Source: Sporolactobacillus sp. CQH2019
Lineage (GTDB): Bacteria > Bacillota > Bacilli > Bacillales > Sporolactobacillaceae
NCBI RefSeq assembly: GCF_028765345.1
Contig: NZ_JARAJZ010000012.1
Span: forward strand, 60,682 to 124,681
Length of the DNA: 64,000 nucleotides
Direction of reading: 5' to 3'
Shown here: positions 9,023-17,713 of the stretch, piece by piece
Layout of the letters: each line of letters opens with the position of its first letter
How positions within the stretch are numbered: position 1 is the first letter of the stretch
The notes under the pieces: generated by a model
What the model saw: only the letters and a program-made list of their open reading frames with translations
Told to the model about the DNA's origin: nothing
Database searches by the model: none
Made by a program: the position numbers and the translations under genes

Positions 9023-9967
9023 TTATTTTTGTGTTCTGATTTTCTCAACAATTTTTGGCAAAACTTTATATAGATCCCCTATTAGGCCAATATCAACCTG
9101 TTTAAAAATCGGGGCATTTCTATCCTTATTAATGGCTATCAGTGTTTTAGCCTGATTGACGCCTACCATATGTTGAATTTGCCCTGAAATGCCGATGGAA
9201 AGATAAATATCCGGTTTCAGAACCGCACCGGATACGCCAACATAGCGATCCTTGCTCATCCATTTCATACCCTCTGCAACCGGCCGGCTGCAGGCTGTTT
9301 CGGCCCCAATCAACGCTGCTAGTTCCTCTGCCATCTTTAAATCTTCTTTTTTTTCAAACCCTCTGCCGACGCCAACAACCCGTTTTGCGGCACTCAGATT
9401 GACTGGCTCGCTTTGTTTGGAGTGAATCTCCAGTACACGGATGCCGGCATTATCCGCCTTCGAATAAATGTGGGTCATCTCGCCCGACCGGGTCTCATCC
9501 ATCGGCACGCAATCAAAAAGATCAGGTTCCACCGTTACGACTGCAGTTTCCGATGCCGCTTTTTCCATTCTGACGGCTGCCCCTCCGTAAACCAGCCGTT
9601 TCACGACGATACCATCATCCCCCGCGGAGATTTCCGATATATTCGAAAAAACGCAAGTGCCTAATTGAGACGCAATGCGTCCGGCCATAAGTTGGCCGCA
9701 TGCCGAGGAACTAAATAAGGCAAGATCTGCCTTCCCTTCCTGCAGCAACTTCACAATCGATTGGGAGTGCCCTTCAATCATTCCGGAGTTCTCGGGCCGA
9801 TCAAACAAATAGACCCGTTCCGCTCCCAAAGCAATAGCTCTCTTTGCCTGATCTTCACTGCCAAATAAAACGGCACACAGATGTTTTCCAAGCTGAGAAC
9901 CGCCGCTGCACAATTCATCAGCGGTTTTAGAATCATCGGCAATGATCCAAACATTGTTAACGGTCAC
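9023..9967 (-). CDS. fixB: electron transfer flavoprotein alpha subunit FixB
   Basis: The 314-aa alpha subunit of the FixAB electron transfer flavoprotein. The C-terminal FAD domain is recognisable from VVGVGRGFEKKEDL, the Ser/Thr-rich FAD-contact region near RYVGVSGAVLKPDIYLSIG, and AINKDRNAPIFKQVDIGL, which is nearly universal in ETF-alpha. The start is GTG with AGAGGTG seven to eight bases upstream. It lies 22 bases after fixA and 127 bases before fixC. FixAB should deliver electrons to CaiA for reduction of crotonobetainyl-CoA (established for the E. coli pathway). Confidence 0.93.
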   Translation of the reverse strand: MTVNNVWIIADDSKTADELCSGGSQLGKHLCAVLFGSEDQAKRAIALGAERVYLFDRPENSGMIEGHSQSIVKLLQEGKADLALFSSSACGQLMAGRIASQLGTCVFSNISEISAGDDGIVVKRLVYGGAAVRMEKAASETAVVTVEPDLFDCVPMDETRSGEMTHIYSKADNAGIRVLEIHSKQSEPVNLSAAKRVVGVGRGFEKKEDLKMAEELAALIGAETACSRPVAEGMKWMSKDRYVGVSGAVLKPDIYLSIGISGQIQHMVGVNQAKTLIAINKDRNAPIFKQVDIGLIGDLYKVLPKIVEKIRTQK

Positions 9968-9989
9968 GAAATATTCACCTCTGCTTTAA

Positions 9990-10757
9990 CTACTTCAATT
10001 CAGCAATAAGCTTTTTCACAAAATCATCTATAACCTCGTCAGATTCGCCTTCCAGAAGATCTAACCGCCGATCGACCTGTCCGGGTGCCAGCGTGCTGAG
10101 TATCCGGCCGGACGGTTCAACAGCAGCCAGACCTATCTCAGCTAATGTAAATTGAGTCAGCGGTTTTTTTCTGGCAGCAATGATATCTCTCATTCCCGCT
10201 ATGCGCGGAGTATTTATTTCAGATGTCACAGACAGCACCGCTGGTAATGGAATCTCCAAAACCTGGATTTCATTTTCCAGCATACGCTCAACCACCGCCT
10301 TTTCTCCTTGAACCGTTATTTTGTTGACTGCATTGACAACAGGTATCCCCAACAACTCACCTAACTGATTGCCGGTTTCCTGCGCGTAGAGATCTGATGA
10401 GCCTGCTCCGCAAAGAATCAGATCAAAATCGCCCATTTTCATTATTGCGGCTTTCAGAATGGCAGCCGTCTGATAAGTGTCCGTTTCTGTCTGTTCATCC
10501 ATCACCAGATACAAATCATCCAGACCCCTTGAAAGAATATCCTTTTTCAATTTCGGATTATCCAGATAACTTCCTCCAACCACCAGACCTGACAGTTTGC
10601 CGCCCACGGTTTCAATAATTTGTTTGCCCGCCTCGACGGCATTTAGATCATACTGGCCGAATTTCCATTCCGCCCGGCTGAGCGACAGCTGTCTATCTTT
10701 TGTAACAATAATATCCTGCTCCTCAGGAACCGCCTTACAGCATGAAATGATTCTCAT
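9990..10757 (-). CDS. fixA: electron transfer flavoprotein beta subunit FixA
   Basis: The 256-aa beta subunit of FixAB. The N-terminus MRIISCCKAVPEEQDI and the AMP/FAD-binding segment DLILCGAGSSDLYAQETG match FixA/ETF-beta proteins. The ATG at 10757 has GAAGGTGG just upstream; the frame is open 27 codons further, but those residues are not family-like. It lies 95 bases after caiB and 22 bases before fixB, so it is part of the same transcript. Confidence 0.93.
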   Translation of the reverse strand: MRIISCCKAVPEEQDIIVTKDRQLSLSRAEWKFGQYDLNAVEAGKQIIETVGGKLSGLVVGGSYLDNPKLKKDILSRGLDDLYLVMDEQTETDTYQTAAILKAAIMKMGDFDLILCGAGSSDLYAQETGNQLGELLGIPVVNAVNKITVQGEKAVVERMLENEIQVLEIPLPAVLSVTSEINTPRIAGMRDIIAARKKPLTQFTLAEIGLAAVEPSGRILSTLAPGQVDRRLDLLEGESDEVIDDFVKKLIAELK

Positions 10758-10852
10758 TTTTCCACCTTCTAAATGACTCAGTCTTATGACGTATTCTAAT
10801 CGGGAAATTGCAACCCATCGAACGCGATCTTCTAACAAACCGGACTTCGGTT

Positions 10853-12082
10853 TTATTCCTTTTGCGCGGTTTTTATAATGCCCTTTCGGCTGAGTTCCCG
10901 TATATGTTGCTCCGAATAGCCCAGCCGGTCCAAAATAGCTTCAGTATCCATTCCCCGCGCAGGCATTGGCCGCCAGACCTTGCCCGGATTTTTTTTGAAC
11001 TTGGGAAATACATTCGGGCCCGTGCATTTTTTGCCTTGAAGCGTTTCCCACTCGATCAGATCCTTACGAGCCAAACAATGAGGATGGTTTTCAATTTCTT
11101 CATAGCTCATCATTCTCATTGCGGCAATATCGTATTGGGCCAATTCCTTTTCGGCTTCATCGGCTGTTTTGTTCAAAAAATATTCATCCAGCTTTTCCTC
11201 CAGTTGCGGGCCCTTAGGGCTATCGAACCTAACACTGCCGGGCATATCTTCCGGATAATCTTTAGTCCCGATCAGATTTCCCATTCCGATCAGGTTAAAC
11301 ATTGCTTTGATTTGTTTGGCACCGACCAATTCCAAAGCAATGTATCGGCCTCCTTTGCACTTATAGACTCCGCAGCCTATCTGAATCGGATCTTTTCCTT
11401 TATTTGCACGTGGGTACGTTACTTTGTCATTAAAGTAATCCATCATGTAATACTGGCCCATACGCAGAATAATCTCATGCATAGCAACGTCTATGCTTTC
11501 CCCTTCGCCCGACTCCTGTGCACGGTAGAGAGCAGCTAGGGAGGATCCAAGTACCATGAGCGCTGTGAAGTAATCCGCGGCATATGGAAAAGCCGGCGTG
11601 GGCTGCTCTTTTGTTCCGTTTTGCATCAGATAGCCGCTGAATGCCTGTGTTGTAAGATCATAGGCAGGCAGATTTACAGTGTTTTCATCGCCATCCAATC
11701 CCCAACCTGTTACGTGGGCAATAACCAAAGATTTATTGTGCTTCCACAGCAGCTCATCGGTAATGCCATGTCTTGCGAATGACGGGCCTTTACTTGATTC
11801 AACAAGGATGTCCGTCGATTCCATCAGTTTCAGGAAGGTTTCCTTTCCTTCGTCCGAAAAGATATTGATGGACAGGCTGTGCTCATTTCGGCGGTCCAAT
11901 TCCGCATAATTACGTTCTACTCTTAATGAGTCATCGTGTTTTACATGTTCAATCCAGGTAACATCTGCTCCCCATTCAGCCATCATCTGCGGGCCGAATG
12001 CTCCGGCTACTTCCATCGCGGAAAATACAACTTTCAATCCTTGCAGCGGACCGAATATCGGCATATCTGAATGATCTATCAT
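10853..12082 (-). CDS. caiB: gamma-butyrobetainyl/crotonobetainyl-CoA:carnitine CoA-transferase
   Basis: Class III CoA-transferase of 409 aa that moves CoA from the product (gamma-butyrobetainyl-CoA or crotonobetainyl-CoA) to incoming carnitine. The catalytic Asp lies in GESIDVAMHE. Flanking segments (PLQGLKVVFS, NLPAYDLTTQAFSGYL, GPNVFPKFKKNPGKVW, RGMDTEAIL) agree with E. coli CaiB as I remember it over the full length, so I assign the gene name rather than just the family. GGAG lies nine bases before the ATG. It is the second gene of the operon, 57 bases after caiA. Confidence 0.93.
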   Translation of the reverse strand: MIDHSDMPIFGPLQGLKVVFSAMEVAGAFGPQMMAEWGADVTWIEHVKHDDSLRVERNYAELDRRNEHSLSINIFSDEGKETFLKLMESTDILVESSKGPSFARHGITDELLWKHNKSLVIAHVTGWGLDGDENTVNLPAYDLTTQAFSGYLMQNGTKEQPTPAFPYAADYFTALMVLGSSLAALYRAQESGEGESIDVAMHEIILRMGQYYMMDYFNDKVTYPRANKGKDPIQIGCGVYKCKGGRYIALELVGAKQIKAMFNLIGMGNLIGTKDYPEDMPGSVRFDSPKGPQLEEKLDEYFLNKTADEAEKELAQYDIAAMRMMSYEEIENHPHCLARKDLIEWETLQGKKCTGPNVFPKFKKNPGKVWRPMPARGMDTEAILDRLGYSEQHIRELSRKGIIKTAQKE

Positions 12083-12139
12083 TGTTCTTGTCTCCAGCCT
12101 TTCATGAAATTTTAGAAAGCTGCTTCCTCAAACCTTAAT

Positions 12140-13273
12140 TTACCGATACTTTTTAAGCGTTGCTTTAGCAGCCGTAAGAATCTGCATTTCGTCGGTTCCT
12201 CCGGACACTCTGTCTACGCGAATGTCCCGCCAAAAACGGCTGATACGATGATTACCGGCGATGCCGATGCCACCCAGAACCTGCATGGCGGCATCGACGA
12301 CTTCAAAACCGGCATTGGCACAATAATACTTGCACATCGCTGCGTCTCCCGAGTCCATGATTTCATTATCATACTTCCACGCTGCCTCATATAACAGGTT
12401 CCGCATATTATGAATCTTTATCGCCATATGAGCAAATTTCTCTTCATTTAACTGGAACCTCCCAATCTTCCGGCCGAATTGTTCTCTTTGATTCGCGTAC
12501 TTAGCCGCGTCCTCAAAAGCACACAGGGCGATTCCATAATCGCAGCATCCGACTAAAAATCTTTCAAAATCAAATTCTTCGGCAACTCGCTGCATGCCGT
12601 TTCCTTCTTTTCCAAACATATCCTTTTCATCTAATGCAACATTATCAAAGTATATCTCACAACAACTATCCATTCTTTGACCCAGTTTAGATAGCTTCTC
12701 TATTTTTATGCCTGATTTTTTCATATCCACGAACCATTCGGTTAAATTACCGTTTTCAGAGTCTTTTGCCATTACAACCAAATAGGGGGCTCCTGCTCCG
12801 CTTGTAATAAAAGTCTTATGGCCATTCAGATAAACCTTTCCATCTTTTCGGGTATATGCAGTCTGAAGCCCCCCTACGTCTGAACCCGCTCCTGGTTCGG
12901 TAATCGCTGAATTCCACATTTGTTTGCCGCTGCCGCGCAGTGCCATTATTTTATCAATCTGTTCTTCTGTTCCTTCACGCAGAACTGTATTAAATCCGGT
13001 CAGCTGATAGAGGACATAAGTGGGTACACCTAACCTCCCCAGTTCTTCCCAAGCAGCCGTCACAGTCATCAGACCCGCTTCAAGGCCCCCGTATTCTTCA
13101 GGCAATAAAAGACTATCAATGCCTATATTGGCAAGCTCTTTTACAAATCTTTCCGGATAGCGACTGTTGGCATCGCATTCCTCAAAATATTTTCCCCAGT
13201 TTTCCCTGCCCATTAATTCCCGAATTCTTGATATTAACAATTCCTGCTCGTCCGTCAGCCTAAAATCCATCAT
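12140..13273 (-). CDS. caiA: crotonobetainyl-CoA reductase (acyl-CoA dehydrogenase family)
   Basis: FAD enzyme of 377 aa that reduces crotonobetainyl-CoA to gamma-butyrobetainyl-CoA with electrons from FixAB. Acyl-CoA dehydrogenase signatures are present: [17 protein letters not shown] near residue 120-135 and [20 protein letters not shown] near the C-terminus. Close full-length agreement with E. coli CaiA ([41 protein letters not shown]). GGGAGG precedes the ATG. First gene of the cluster; the sigma-54 promoter at 13428-13443 points into it, leaving a leader of about 145 bases. Confidence 0.94.
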   Translation of the reverse strand: MMDFRLTDEQELLISRIRELMGRENWGKYFEECDANSRYPERFVKELANIGIDSLLLPEEYGGLEAGLMTVTAAWEELGRLGVPTYVLYQLTGFNTVLREGTEEQIDKIMALRGSGKQMWNSAITEPGAGSDVGGLQTAYTRKDGKVYLNGHKTFITSGAGAPYLVVMAKDSENGNLTEWFVDMKKSGIKIEKLSKLGQRMDSCCEIYFDNVALDEKDMFGKEGNGMQRVAEEFDFERFLVGCCDYGIALCAFEDAAKYANQREQFGRKIGRFQLNEEKFAHMAIKIHNMRNLLYEAAWKYDNEIMDSGDAAMCKYYCANAGFEVVDAAMQVLGGIGIAGNHRISRFWRDIRVDRVSGGTDEMQILTAAKATLKKYR

Positions 13274-13427
13274 TCAGCCTCCCAAAAATTTCTTAAGTGC
13301 CAGCCAATCCAATTTCTAAACCGGTACAGACTAAACCTTTCCAAATCTCGCCTCCCATCGCTTGAATCCTGATTTGCCGGCTCATCCCTTTCTGTTCCTA
13401 ATCTAAAAAAGCATTCACAGCTATACA

Positions 13428-13443
13428 TGCAAAAATCATGCCA
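13428..13443 (-). promoter_or_regulatory. sigma-54 (-24/-12) promoter of the cai/fix cluster
   Basis: The minus strand reads TGGCATGATTTTTGCA. The -24 GG and -12 GC are separated by exactly ten bases, and TGGCA and TTGCA match the sigma-54 consensus. The expected transcription start is about 12-14 bases below the GC, near 13416, giving a leader of about 145 bases before caiA. The divergent gene encodes a sigma-54 activator, which strengthens the call. Confidence 0.88.
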
Positions 13444-13768
13444 GATTCTCCATATCAAAAAAGCAGTGCTGCTATCCGAAATAGGCCCTATCATCCACCT
13501 CGCCAATACAGAGTCAGTTCAACAAAACGGCATCACTTAAAAGAGTCTGTAAAATATTTTTGACAAGTACAATGATTTTGTTGGGTAAGAGATTTTGAAG
13601 TAAACCGTTTCCAAGAAACAACGTAAAAGTTTTTTGACAAATATATTTCCTCATCATTGCCGTTCCGTTAAATCCAAGGGGCCTTGCGAAAATATTTATC
13701 CTTTAGACACGGCTTTTACCTCTGATGGGCAGAAAAACAGATTGACCTCATACTATTCACATTTTGTC

Positions 13769-13783
13769 ATTAAGCCGCTTAAT
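13769..13783. promoter_or_regulatory. candidate upstream activator site (palindrome)
   Basis: ATTAAG-ccg-CTTAAT is a perfect six-base inverted repeat about 340 bases upstream of the sigma-54 promoter and 335 bases before the activator gene, a usual enhancer distance. There is no functional evidence. The rest of 13274-14118, a long AT-rich gap, shows no gene: an 78-codon frame across 13270-13506 has no ribosome binding site and covers the promoter. Confidence 0.3.
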
Positions 13784-14118
13784 TTGATTGAATATGAATC
13801 ATTGTATTAAAAATCACTCCTTTTTTAAAAAACTTGATGTACCCTTAAAAAGGTTATGATGAACTAGGATTATATCTTCATAAAAACAGCCAATCTTTTA
13901 TTTAGGTAAAGCCGCATTTCTAATTATTAATTAATAGGCATTCAGCCAAGTCCTGCCTTTTTAAGTCCATACACCTATTGCAGCACAGAAACTTTAACTG
14001 AACTCTTATTGCCTGACCGTATTCAGATGATTGATTCATCCATTAACCGCGCATGATTTTATCTCAAAAACCGGCAACTTTGTTCCTGACTAATGAACAT
14101 TTTGGGAGGTAGTACAAA

Positions 14119-15606
14119 ATGACTCCAACCGACTTATCCAAATCTCCAAAGAATCTAAGAAGAATTAAAAAGAGCTGCGGAGACATAAGCGATAAATACC
14201 AATTAATTATCAATTCTTTGAACAGGCTAAAGGACTGTTACTTTTCAATCGTTGATAGAACAGGAAAGATTATCTTTATATCAAAAGAATTCGAAGATAT
14301 TGATGGTTATAAAGTCGATGATATATTGGGAAGAAATGTACTGGATGTTTACAAGTTAAATGAACAGACCAGCGTACACATGAAAACAATCAAAGAAAAA
14401 AAAACAATGGAAAATACCCTTTTCAGATATACTTCTGCCGACGGTCAGATAATTGAACTTGTCATGGACATCTATCCAATTTATTCAGAAGGAGAAATCA
14501 TCGGTTCATTTGCTGTGAGTCATGATACGAGCAAAATGAAAACGCTTACTGATAAGCTTTTTCAACTGCAAAAAACTTTTTATCAACAATTACAGAAAAT
14601 CAACAATAACGGGACCCGGTTTTGTTTTGACGACATCATCGGTCCGGGAGAGGGCATGAAAAATGTCATTGCAACTGCCCAAAAAATGGCCTGTTCGGAG
14701 TCGCGGATCATGATTTTAGGAGAAACAGGAACAGGAAAAGAACTGTTCGCTCAAAGTATCCATAATTACAGTTCAAGAGCCAAAGGACCCTTTATAGCAG
14801 TAAACTGCTCAGCAATCCCGGAGACTTTATTGGAAAGTACTCTATTCGGGACAAGCAAAGGAGCATTCACCGGTGCGGTGGATAAAGCCGGTTTGTTCGA
14901 AGAAGCAAAAAACGGAACACTTTTTTTGGATGAAATTAATTCTATGGGAATAGTTTTTCAAACAAAGCTATTGAGGGCGCTGGAGACGAATAGTATCCGA
15001 CGCGTGGGCAGCAACAAAGAAGTTCCCATAAACGCACGAATTATCAGCGCAATGAATATCGAACCCGAGGAGGCTGTAGAAACAGGAAAACTAAGAAGTG
15101 ATTTTTATTACAGGCTTGCTGTTGTTACTTTAGAATGCCCCTCCCTGCGAAACAGAAAAGAAGATATCATCCCTCTATCCAAATATTTCATTAACAAATA
15201 TAATAAAATTCTAGGGAGAAAAATTCGGGGTGTATCCGAAGAAGTTGAACAAGTATTGCAAAATTATGATTGGCCAGGTAATGTTCGTGAGTTGAGCCAT
15301 TGTATCGAACATGCAATGAATATGGTTGATCCCGCCGATTATGTTCTGAGCAAACATCATCTGCCCGTTTTTCTCCAAAAAAAGGGAAACCATGCCAGTT
15401 TCACTCTATCCATTAGCGCGTCAGAAGTAGACGATTATAAACAAGTCATGCTGCATATTGAAAAAAACCTATTGACACAGGCTTTGAAAGAAAGTAAGGG
15501 AAATATTAATCAGGCAGCTAAAAAGCTGAACCTATCCAGACAATGTTTATTTTATAAGTTAAAACGGCTAAATATTAATATCCAGCATGAAACTCATATT
15601 GCATGA
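14119..15606 (+). CDS. sigma-54-dependent transcriptional activator with PAS sensor
   Basis: Bacterial enhancer-binding protein of 495 aa. Residues ~30-150 form a PAS domain (FSIVDRTGKIIFISKEFEDIDGY), likely the signal input. A short coiled linker follows, then an AAA+ domain with Walker A GETGTGKE, the sigma-54 contact loop GAFTGA, Walker B GTLFLDEI and the Arg-finger region FYYRLAVVTL. The C-terminal Fis-type helix-turn-helix is SKGNINQAAKKLNLSRQCLFYKL. GGGAGGT precedes the ATG. Because GAFTGA is intact, true sigma-54 activation is expected. The gene stands between two sigma-54 promoters facing away from it or lying beyond its stop, so it probably controls both the cai cluster and the MFS gene at 16226. 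It replaces the unrelated CaiF of enterobacteria. Confidence 0.9.
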   Translation: MTPTDLSKSPKNLRRIKKSCGDISDKYQLIINSLNRLKDCYFSIVDRTGKIIFISKEFEDIDGYKVDDILGRNVLDVYKLNEQTSVHMKTIKEKKTMENTLFRYTSADGQIIELVMDIYPIYSEGEIIGSFAVSHDTSKMKTLTDKLFQLQKTFYQQLQKINNNGTRFCFDDIIGPGEGMKNVIATAQKMACSESRIMILGETGTGKELFAQSIHNYSSRAKGPFIAVNCSAIPETLLESTLFGTSKGAFTGAVDKAGLFEEAKNGTLFLDEINSMGIVFQTKLLRALETNSIRRVGSNKEVPINARIISAMNIEPEEAVETGKLRSDFYYRLAVVTLECPSLRNRKEDIIPLSKYFINKYNKILGRKIRGVSEEVEQVLQNYDWPGNVRELSHCIEHAMNMVDPADYVLSKHHLPVFLQKKGNHASFTLSISASEVDDYKQVMLHIEKNLLTQALKESKGNINQAAKKLNLSRQCLFYKLKRLNINIQHETHIA

Positions 15607-15633
15607 GTCCAGAACGATCCATCTGCAAGATAG

Positions 15634-15673
15634 ACCGGCCGGTTCGCAGCTAGCAAACCGGCCGGTTTTATTT
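15634..15673 (+). terminator. Rho-independent terminator of the activator gene
   Basis: ACCGGCCGGTT pairs perfectly with AACCGGCCGGT around an 11-base loop and is followed by TTTTATTT. It lies 28 bases after the stop and insulates the following sigma-54 promoter. Confidence 0.88.
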
Positions 15674-15892
15674 GTACATCGCCATCCCCTTCATAATACT
15701 GCTCATTTTTTTTACACGGTATTACATTTTCTCCTGCGAACGCCGCATAACGCCTCTATAAATTTTTTTACTTGTTCATTCGTTTTGACAGCAATAGACT
15801 TGCGATTACCATTATCCCATGAGTCCAGATCAGAAAATAGTGCCGTTTTACGCCAAAGAGCGGCACTTTGAACATATGAAGCAGCTCCTATT

Positions 15893-15908
15893 TGGCACAA
15901 ATCTTGCA
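15893..15908 (+). promoter_or_regulatory. consensus sigma-54 promoter for the downstream MFS gene
   Basis: TGGCACAAATCTTGCA matches the -24/-12 consensus (TGGCAC, five bases, TTGCA) at every conserved position, with ten bases between GG and GC. Transcription would start near 15920 and run about 305 bases before the ATG at 16226. No convincing ORF lies in that leader. The gap 15674-16225 holds nothing else recognised. Confidence 0.85.
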
Positions 15909-16225
15909 GAGAATATCTTGATAGAAATAAATGATAGTCTGATATACCTGATATCAAGATCAGAGAAGAGGCGAAGAAGCTCAAACCCGTTGCTGACGGC
16001 AAGTCCAGAGTTCTATGAGAGGAGGAATCAGGAAAACTTCGCAGCAATCTGAAAGTGTTGTCTTTAAACAGTTCTACTGTTTTGTCGGATTTGACCACTT
16101 AGGAAGTTTTAACCGACAGACCAAGGCAAAAAAAGCTGATTAGAAAAGGAGAGGGGATTTAAGAATTTTAAAATGGGAAGAAAATGTTTTGAACACAAGC
16201 AGAAAATAAAGGTGGGAAAAATATT

Positions 16226-17476
16226 ATGAAAATCAGTAAAACGAAGTATTTCGCAAGATTGGTAGTACTTGGGTTTGCTAACCCTGTAATGTATGTGCTG
16301 CCCTACTTATATTACACATGGGGCAATCAAATGCTTGGCAGATACCACGCCAGCTTAACAACATTGGCCGGGTTAGTCGGTATATATGGAATTATAGCTT
16401 TAATTACGTATGCGCCATCCGGTATTTTAGTTGATATTTTTGGAGCATGGAAATTGTCGATTTTCTCATATATCACTACGACCGCGCTCGTTCTAGTAAG
16501 TGCATTTGTAACTGATATTAATGTATTAAAAATCGTTTATATTGCATTGGGATTTACTACAATTTTAACATTCTGGTCACCATGGATTACTTCAACAGCA
16601 AGAGCCGGCGGTATAGAAAATCAAACGAAGTCTTTTGGATTTACCTATACATTCGTAGGACTCGGCGGAATTATTGTAAACACGATACTTGTAAAAATCA
16701 TTGGTAATACAAGCAGCGGAATTAAACCCGGGTTAATTGTGTTGGCAATCATTACAGCTATAATAGGCGTTCTATATATGCTCTTATTTAAAGATATTGA
16801 TAATATAGAGGGCGAAAATGATGACAGTTCAAAATTCAAATTCTCAATGGTAACACAGGCGATAAAAATACCTGGATTATGGTATGCAGGACTTGTTGTC
16901 TTTGCTTTCTATGCACTGCTTACAACAACAAGTGTATTTAACCAATTATTAACAAACTCTTACGGAATGACTAATGAACAAGCATCGTTTATTGCCGTAT
17001 TTCGTACAAATGGACTTGGTTTAATAGCGGGTCCGGCATTAGTATTTGTTGTATCTAGATTTAAATCCACAGCTAAAACATTACTATCAACTGCGATTGT
17101 TGAAGTAGTATTTGTTGCGGCAATTATGCTTTTACCAAAAAGTCCATCTCAGGTTATTTCAGCTATGGTTATCGTATTGGCGATAGCATTCTTGCAGCTT
17201 GGTGCTCGTTCAATTTATTTTGGCCAAATTGGTGAAGCAGGAATCCCTGATCGAATTTTAGGTACAGCTTCCGGGATAATTTCATTAATTGCATACTCTT
17301 CGGATATATATATGCCTCAACTAGTAGCGGGAATGATTACAGATAAAGCTGGAAAAATAATGACTTCTGGTTATAACACAGTTTACATGCTTCAGTTTGG
17401 ATTATTAGCAATGGTAGTTGTATTTAGTTTACTTGTTTGGAGAGAATCTAAAAAAAATAAAGCTATACTTGGATAG
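16226..17476 (+). CDS. MFS transporter under sigma-54 control
   Basis: Membrane transporter of 416 aa with about 12 hydrophobic helices; the cytoplasmic centre carries a charged loop KDIDNIEGENDDSSKFK between the two halves. No substrate-specific motif is recognised. Start ATG with AAAGGTGG upstream. The sequence is noticeably AT-rich with AT-ending codons compared with genes after 21 kb, suggesting a different origin. A consensus sigma-54 promoter lies about 320 bases upstream, next to the activator gene, so it is probably co-regulated with the cai cluster and may move a substrate, product or antiported betaine (inference). Confidence 0.85.
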   Translation: MKISKTKYFARLVVLGFANPVMYVLPYLYYTWGNQMLGRYHASLTTLAGLVGIYGIIALITYAPSGILVDIFGAWKLSIFSYITTTALVLVSAFVTDINVLKIVYIALGFTTILTFWSPWITSTARAGGIENQTKSFGFTYTFVGLGGIIVNTILVKIIGNTSSGIKPGLIVLAIITAIIGVLYMLLFKDIDNIEGENDDSSKFKFSMVTQAIKIPGLWYAGLVVFAFYALLTTTSVFNQLLTNSYGMTNEQASFIAVFRTNGLGLIAGPALVFVVSRFKSTAKTLLSTAIVEVVFVAAIMLLPKSPSQVISAMVIVLAIAFLQLGARSIYFGQIGEAGIPDRILGTASGIISLIAYSSDIYMPQLVAGMITDKAGKIMTSGYNTVYMLQFGLLAMVVVFSLLVWRESKKNKAILG

Positions 17477-17497
17477 TGTCAAAGTTGCCATCATAAT

Positions 17498-17568
17498 GGA
17501 CATTCTAATTTTTAATTGAATTTGCATGACAAATTTCTCTAAAAAGGTTAAGAATGTCCTTTTTTTAT
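17498..17568 (+). terminator. terminator of the MFS gene
   Basis: GGACATTCT pairs with AGAATGTCC, with an inner AAATT/AATTT helix possible in the 44-base loop; seven Ts follow. It begins 22 bases after the stop codon, so the next hydrolase gene probably has its own promoter. Confidence 0.7.
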
Positions 17569-17713
17569 TATTGCTGCCGGATCTTGCTTGTTCCTTGCAT
17601 TTAGAGAAAACCGGCTCTGAATGATGATGAAAAAAGAATGTCAAAAAAAATATAAAAAATTTCACAGCCGTCTAATGAAAGATAAAAATGATCAGAAAGC
17701 AGGGTGCCAACTC

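Noticed and set aside
13270-13506. 78-codon minus-strand frame upstream of caiA
   Set aside because: No ribosome binding site, no family motifs, and it spans the sigma-54 promoter and leader of caiA.
13954-13970. Second sigma-54-like site (minus strand GG-N10-GC)
   Set aside because: Spacing fits but TGGAC and GGCAG are poor matches, and it would give a 680-base leader; the site at 13428-13443 is far better.
15712-16098. 128-codon minus-strand frame
   Set aside because: No start signal or known motif; it crosses the consensus sigma-54 promoter and is antisense to the MFS leader.
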